Shown: one piece after another, positions 14,205-15,482 of the stretch
Position numbering within the stretch: position 1 is the stretch's first letter
Layout of the letters: each line of letters starts with the position of its first letter
Assembly: GCA_007136145.1 (NCBI GenBank)
Contig: SLHN01000198.1
Span: 1 to 15,482 of the forward strand
Length of the DNA stretch: 15,482 bases
From: Thioalkalivibrio sp.
Lineage (GTDB): Bacteria; Pseudomonadota; Gammaproteobacteria; Ectothiorhodospirales; Ectothiorhodospiraceae
Direction: 5' to 3'
Made by a program: the position numbers and the translations under genes
The notes under the pieces: generated by a model
What the model was told of the DNA's origin: nothing
Seen by the model: the letters and a program-made list of their open reading frames with translations, nothing else
Databases searched by the model: none

Positions 14205-14221
14205 TCGGGGAATCTCCCCGA
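14205..14221 (+). promoter_or_regulatory. Stem-loop between secB and gpsA
   Basis: TCGGGGA and TCCCCGA pair perfectly (7 bp) around a 3-nt ATC loop, 18 nt after the secB stop. No U-run follows, so it is not a standard intrinsic terminator. It could separate secB and gpsA expression or protect the upstream mRNA end; this is inference. Confidence 0.4.
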
Positions 14222-14251
14222 ACCTACTGAACCCCGAGTCTCCGGTACAGC

Positions 14252-15256
14252 ATGTCCATACCACTACGCATCGCCGTCCTCGGGGCCGGATCCTGGGGAA
14301 CGGCGCTGGCCATGCAGAGCGCGCGGCTGAACCCCGACGTTGTCCTCTGGGCTCGGGATCCGGGGCATGCCGCCCGGCTCGACACCAACCGAGAAAACGC
14401 CCGCTATCTCCCGAGCGTCCGGTTTCCCGACAATTTGCGTGTTGTTTCGGACCCGAATCTGGCGGTTCACGGCCGTGATCTGATCATGGTTGCGGTACCT
14501 ACGAGTGGCTTTCGCGAGACCCTGCGTTGGGTCGGTCAGCGTCTCGGTGAGGGGCAGCGCATCGCCTGGGCCACGAAAGGACTGGAAACCACTACTGGCG
14601 CCTGGCTGCATGAAGTGCTGGACGAGGAACTGCCCGGTCAGGCCTCGGCTGTCCTGTCCGGTCCTTCGTTCGCGGCCGAAGTCGCCCGTGAACAGCCTAC
14701 GGCGCTAACCGTGGCCGCCGCGGATACGGAACTCGGAGAAGTGGTTGCGCGCGCATTTCATGGCCGCTCCATGCGGGTTTATCGCAACGCCGATGTGCTT
14801 GGGGTGGAGCTGGGAGCCGCGTTCAAGAACGTGCTGGCGATTGCCGCGGGCATCTCCGATGGCGCCGGTTTCGGTGCCAACGCTCGCGCCGCGCTGATGA
14901 CCCGGGGTCTCGCCGAACTGCAACGCTTCGGTGTCGCCGTTGGCGCGAGGCCGCAGACCCTCACCGGGCTTTCGGGTCTTGGCGACCTGATCCTGACGTG
15001 TACCGACGACCAGTCACGCAACCGGCGCCTCGGCCTCTTTCTGGGCCAGGGGTTCGACCTGGAAACCGCCCGACGCCGGATCGGTCAGGCGATCGAGGGC
15101 GCCGATACCGCGCGGGTGGCTGCGGCCAAGGCCGACCAGGCCGGCGTCGAGATGCCGATCTGCGCCGAGGTCCACGCGGTGCTCTACCGGAACCGCCCCG
15201 TCCGCGAAGCCGTCCGTCGCCTGCTCGAACGCGACCCGGTGGCCGAGGACGAATAG
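14252..15256 (+). CDS. gpsA: Glycerol-3-phosphate dehydrogenase [NAD(P)+]
   Basis: This cytoplasmic enzyme reduces dihydroxyacetone phosphate to sn-glycerol-3-phosphate for phospholipid synthesis. It has 334 residues, the normal length. The Rossmann motif VLGAGSWGTALA is at about 9-20. ATKGLE, LSGPSFAAEV, the catalytic Lys192 in GAAFKNVLAIA, and GLSGLGDLILTCTDDQSRNRRLG are all present. The ATG at 14252 gives the standard N-terminus, although no clear ribosome binding site precedes it. The secB-gpsA order is conserved in Enterobacteria and many other gammaproteobacteria. Confidence 0.98.
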   Translation: MSIPLRIAVLGAGSWGTALAMQSARLNPDVVLWARDPGHAARLDTNRENARYLPSVRFPDNLRVVSDPNLAVHGRDLIMVAVPTSGFRETLRWVGQRLGEGQRIAWATKGLETTTGAWLHEVLDEELPGQASAVLSGPSFAAEVAREQPTALTVAAADTELGEVVARAFHGRSMRVYRNADVLGVELGAAFKNVLAIAAGISDGAGFGANARAALMTRGLAELQRFGVAVGARPQTLTGLSGLGDLILTCTDDQSRNRRLGLFLGQGFDLETARRRIGQAIEGADTARVAAAKADQAGVEMPICAEVHAVLYRNRPVREAVRRLLERDPVAEDE

Positions 15257-15282
15257 CCCGAACGCCGCGCGGCTGGAAATCG

Positions 15283-15378
15283 CCAGAACGTGTCGATTTC
15301 CTCCAGCGCACCCACCCTCGCGTCCCTGGTGATCAGACACCCCTGATGGTGGAGCGTGGTTGCGGCAATCGCCTTATC
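15283..15378 (-). pseudogene. Remnant of a VapC-like PIN-domain toxin gene (C-terminal fragment)
   Basis: On the minus strand, 32 codons read DKAIAATTLHHQGCLITRDA and then RVGALEEIDTFW. This matches the end of PIN-domain VapC toxins, which typically show D..IAATAL.....LVTRD......I.T.W, including an acidic residue of the active site and the final Trp. The usual N-terminal 90-100 residues are missing: the fragment abuts, and overlaps by 5 nt in another frame, the 3' end of trmL. Downstream the frame runs antisense into gpsA without an early stop. It is a short match judged by eye. It most likely marks a past toxin-antitoxin insertion that decayed, leaving no partner gene. Confidence 0.55.
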
Positions 15379-15482
15379 CGCCACCGGCGTAGCCCAGTTG
15401 TCGCCAGGCCTCGAACACCATGATCGCGACCGAGTTGGAGAGGTTCAGGCTGCGACTGTCGGGGCGCATCGGGATGCGCAGC
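15374..15482 (-). CDS. trmL: tRNA (cytidine(34)-2'-O)-methyltransferase TrmL, C-terminal end only
   Basis: The last 36 residues are visible; the gene enters from beyond the right edge on the minus strand. LRIPMRPDSRSLNLSNSVAI followed by MVFEAWRQLGYAGGG and TAA is the SPOUT-family C-terminus: the knot motif with SRSLNLSNSVAI forms the AdoMet pocket. TrmL 2'-O-methylates the wobble base of tRNA-Leu isoacceptors. It converges on gpsA across a 117-nt interval that holds a PIN-domain remnant. Another SPOUT 2'-O-methyltransferase such as TrmJ is less likely, given the PMRPDSRSLNLSN wording and the position beside gpsA. Confidence 0.85.
   Translation of the reverse strand, partial: LRIPMRPDSRSLNLSNSVAIMVFEAWRQLGYAGGG

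Overview
The window is a piece of a GC-rich gammaproteobacterial chromosome, probably from the Chromatiales/Ectothiorhodospiraceae type of bacteria. That placement is inferred from protein resemblance and gene order (atpG-atpD-atpC-glmU-glmS; envC-ctpA divergent from rhodanese-grxC-secB-gpsA; trmL beside gpsA). No rRNA or other taxonomic marker is present. There are no tRNA or rRNA genes, CRISPR arrays, complete insertion sequences or prophage genes. Almost all of it is conserved core genome, and the accessory signals sit in the gaps between genes.

Region 1 (1-6160, all +) is the distal end of the F1 ATP synthase operon: atpG (5' end outside the window), atpD and atpC, then glmU and glmS for UDP-GlcNAc synthesis. 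The atpD-atpC gap (146 nt) and the atpC-glmU gap (about 160 nt) both contain strong stem-loops. One of these holds the Shine-Dalgarno sequence of a probable TTG start for glmU.

Region 2 (6161-8465, +) has a single-PDZ HtrA-type serine protease, probably a lipoprotein with its own promoter, and a HAD-IIB phosphatase of the sucrose-phosphate-phosphatase type. Region 3 (8466-8772) is a convergent gap with a 102-bp near-palindrome, a REP/MITE-like repeat with 11-bp perfect ends.

Region 4 (8773-12029, all -) reads envC, then a ctpA-type S41 protease, then a yajL/DJ-1 family gene. Together these are cell-envelope maintenance and protein or nucleotide repair functions. ctpA and yajL are coupled by a GTGA overlap.

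Region 5 (12030-15256, +) starts at an AT-rich divergent promoter region. It reads a small ArsR-family regulator with the two cysteines of persulfide sensors (SqrR/BigR/YgaV type), a membrane-anchored rhodanese, glutaredoxin 3 (grxC), thioredoxin 2 (trxC, ATGA overlap), secB and gpsA. The first four genes look like a sulfane-sulfur sensing and thiol-relay module placed ahead of the conserved secB-gpsA pair. The window closes with the 3' end of trmL on the minus strand. Between gpsA and trmL lies a short PIN-domain (VapC-like) coding fossil.

No wholly new system is evident. The best leads are the ArsR-rhodanese-Grx-Trx module with its ATTC/GAAT half-site cluster, the structured glmU leader, the VapC fossil and the palindromic repeat.
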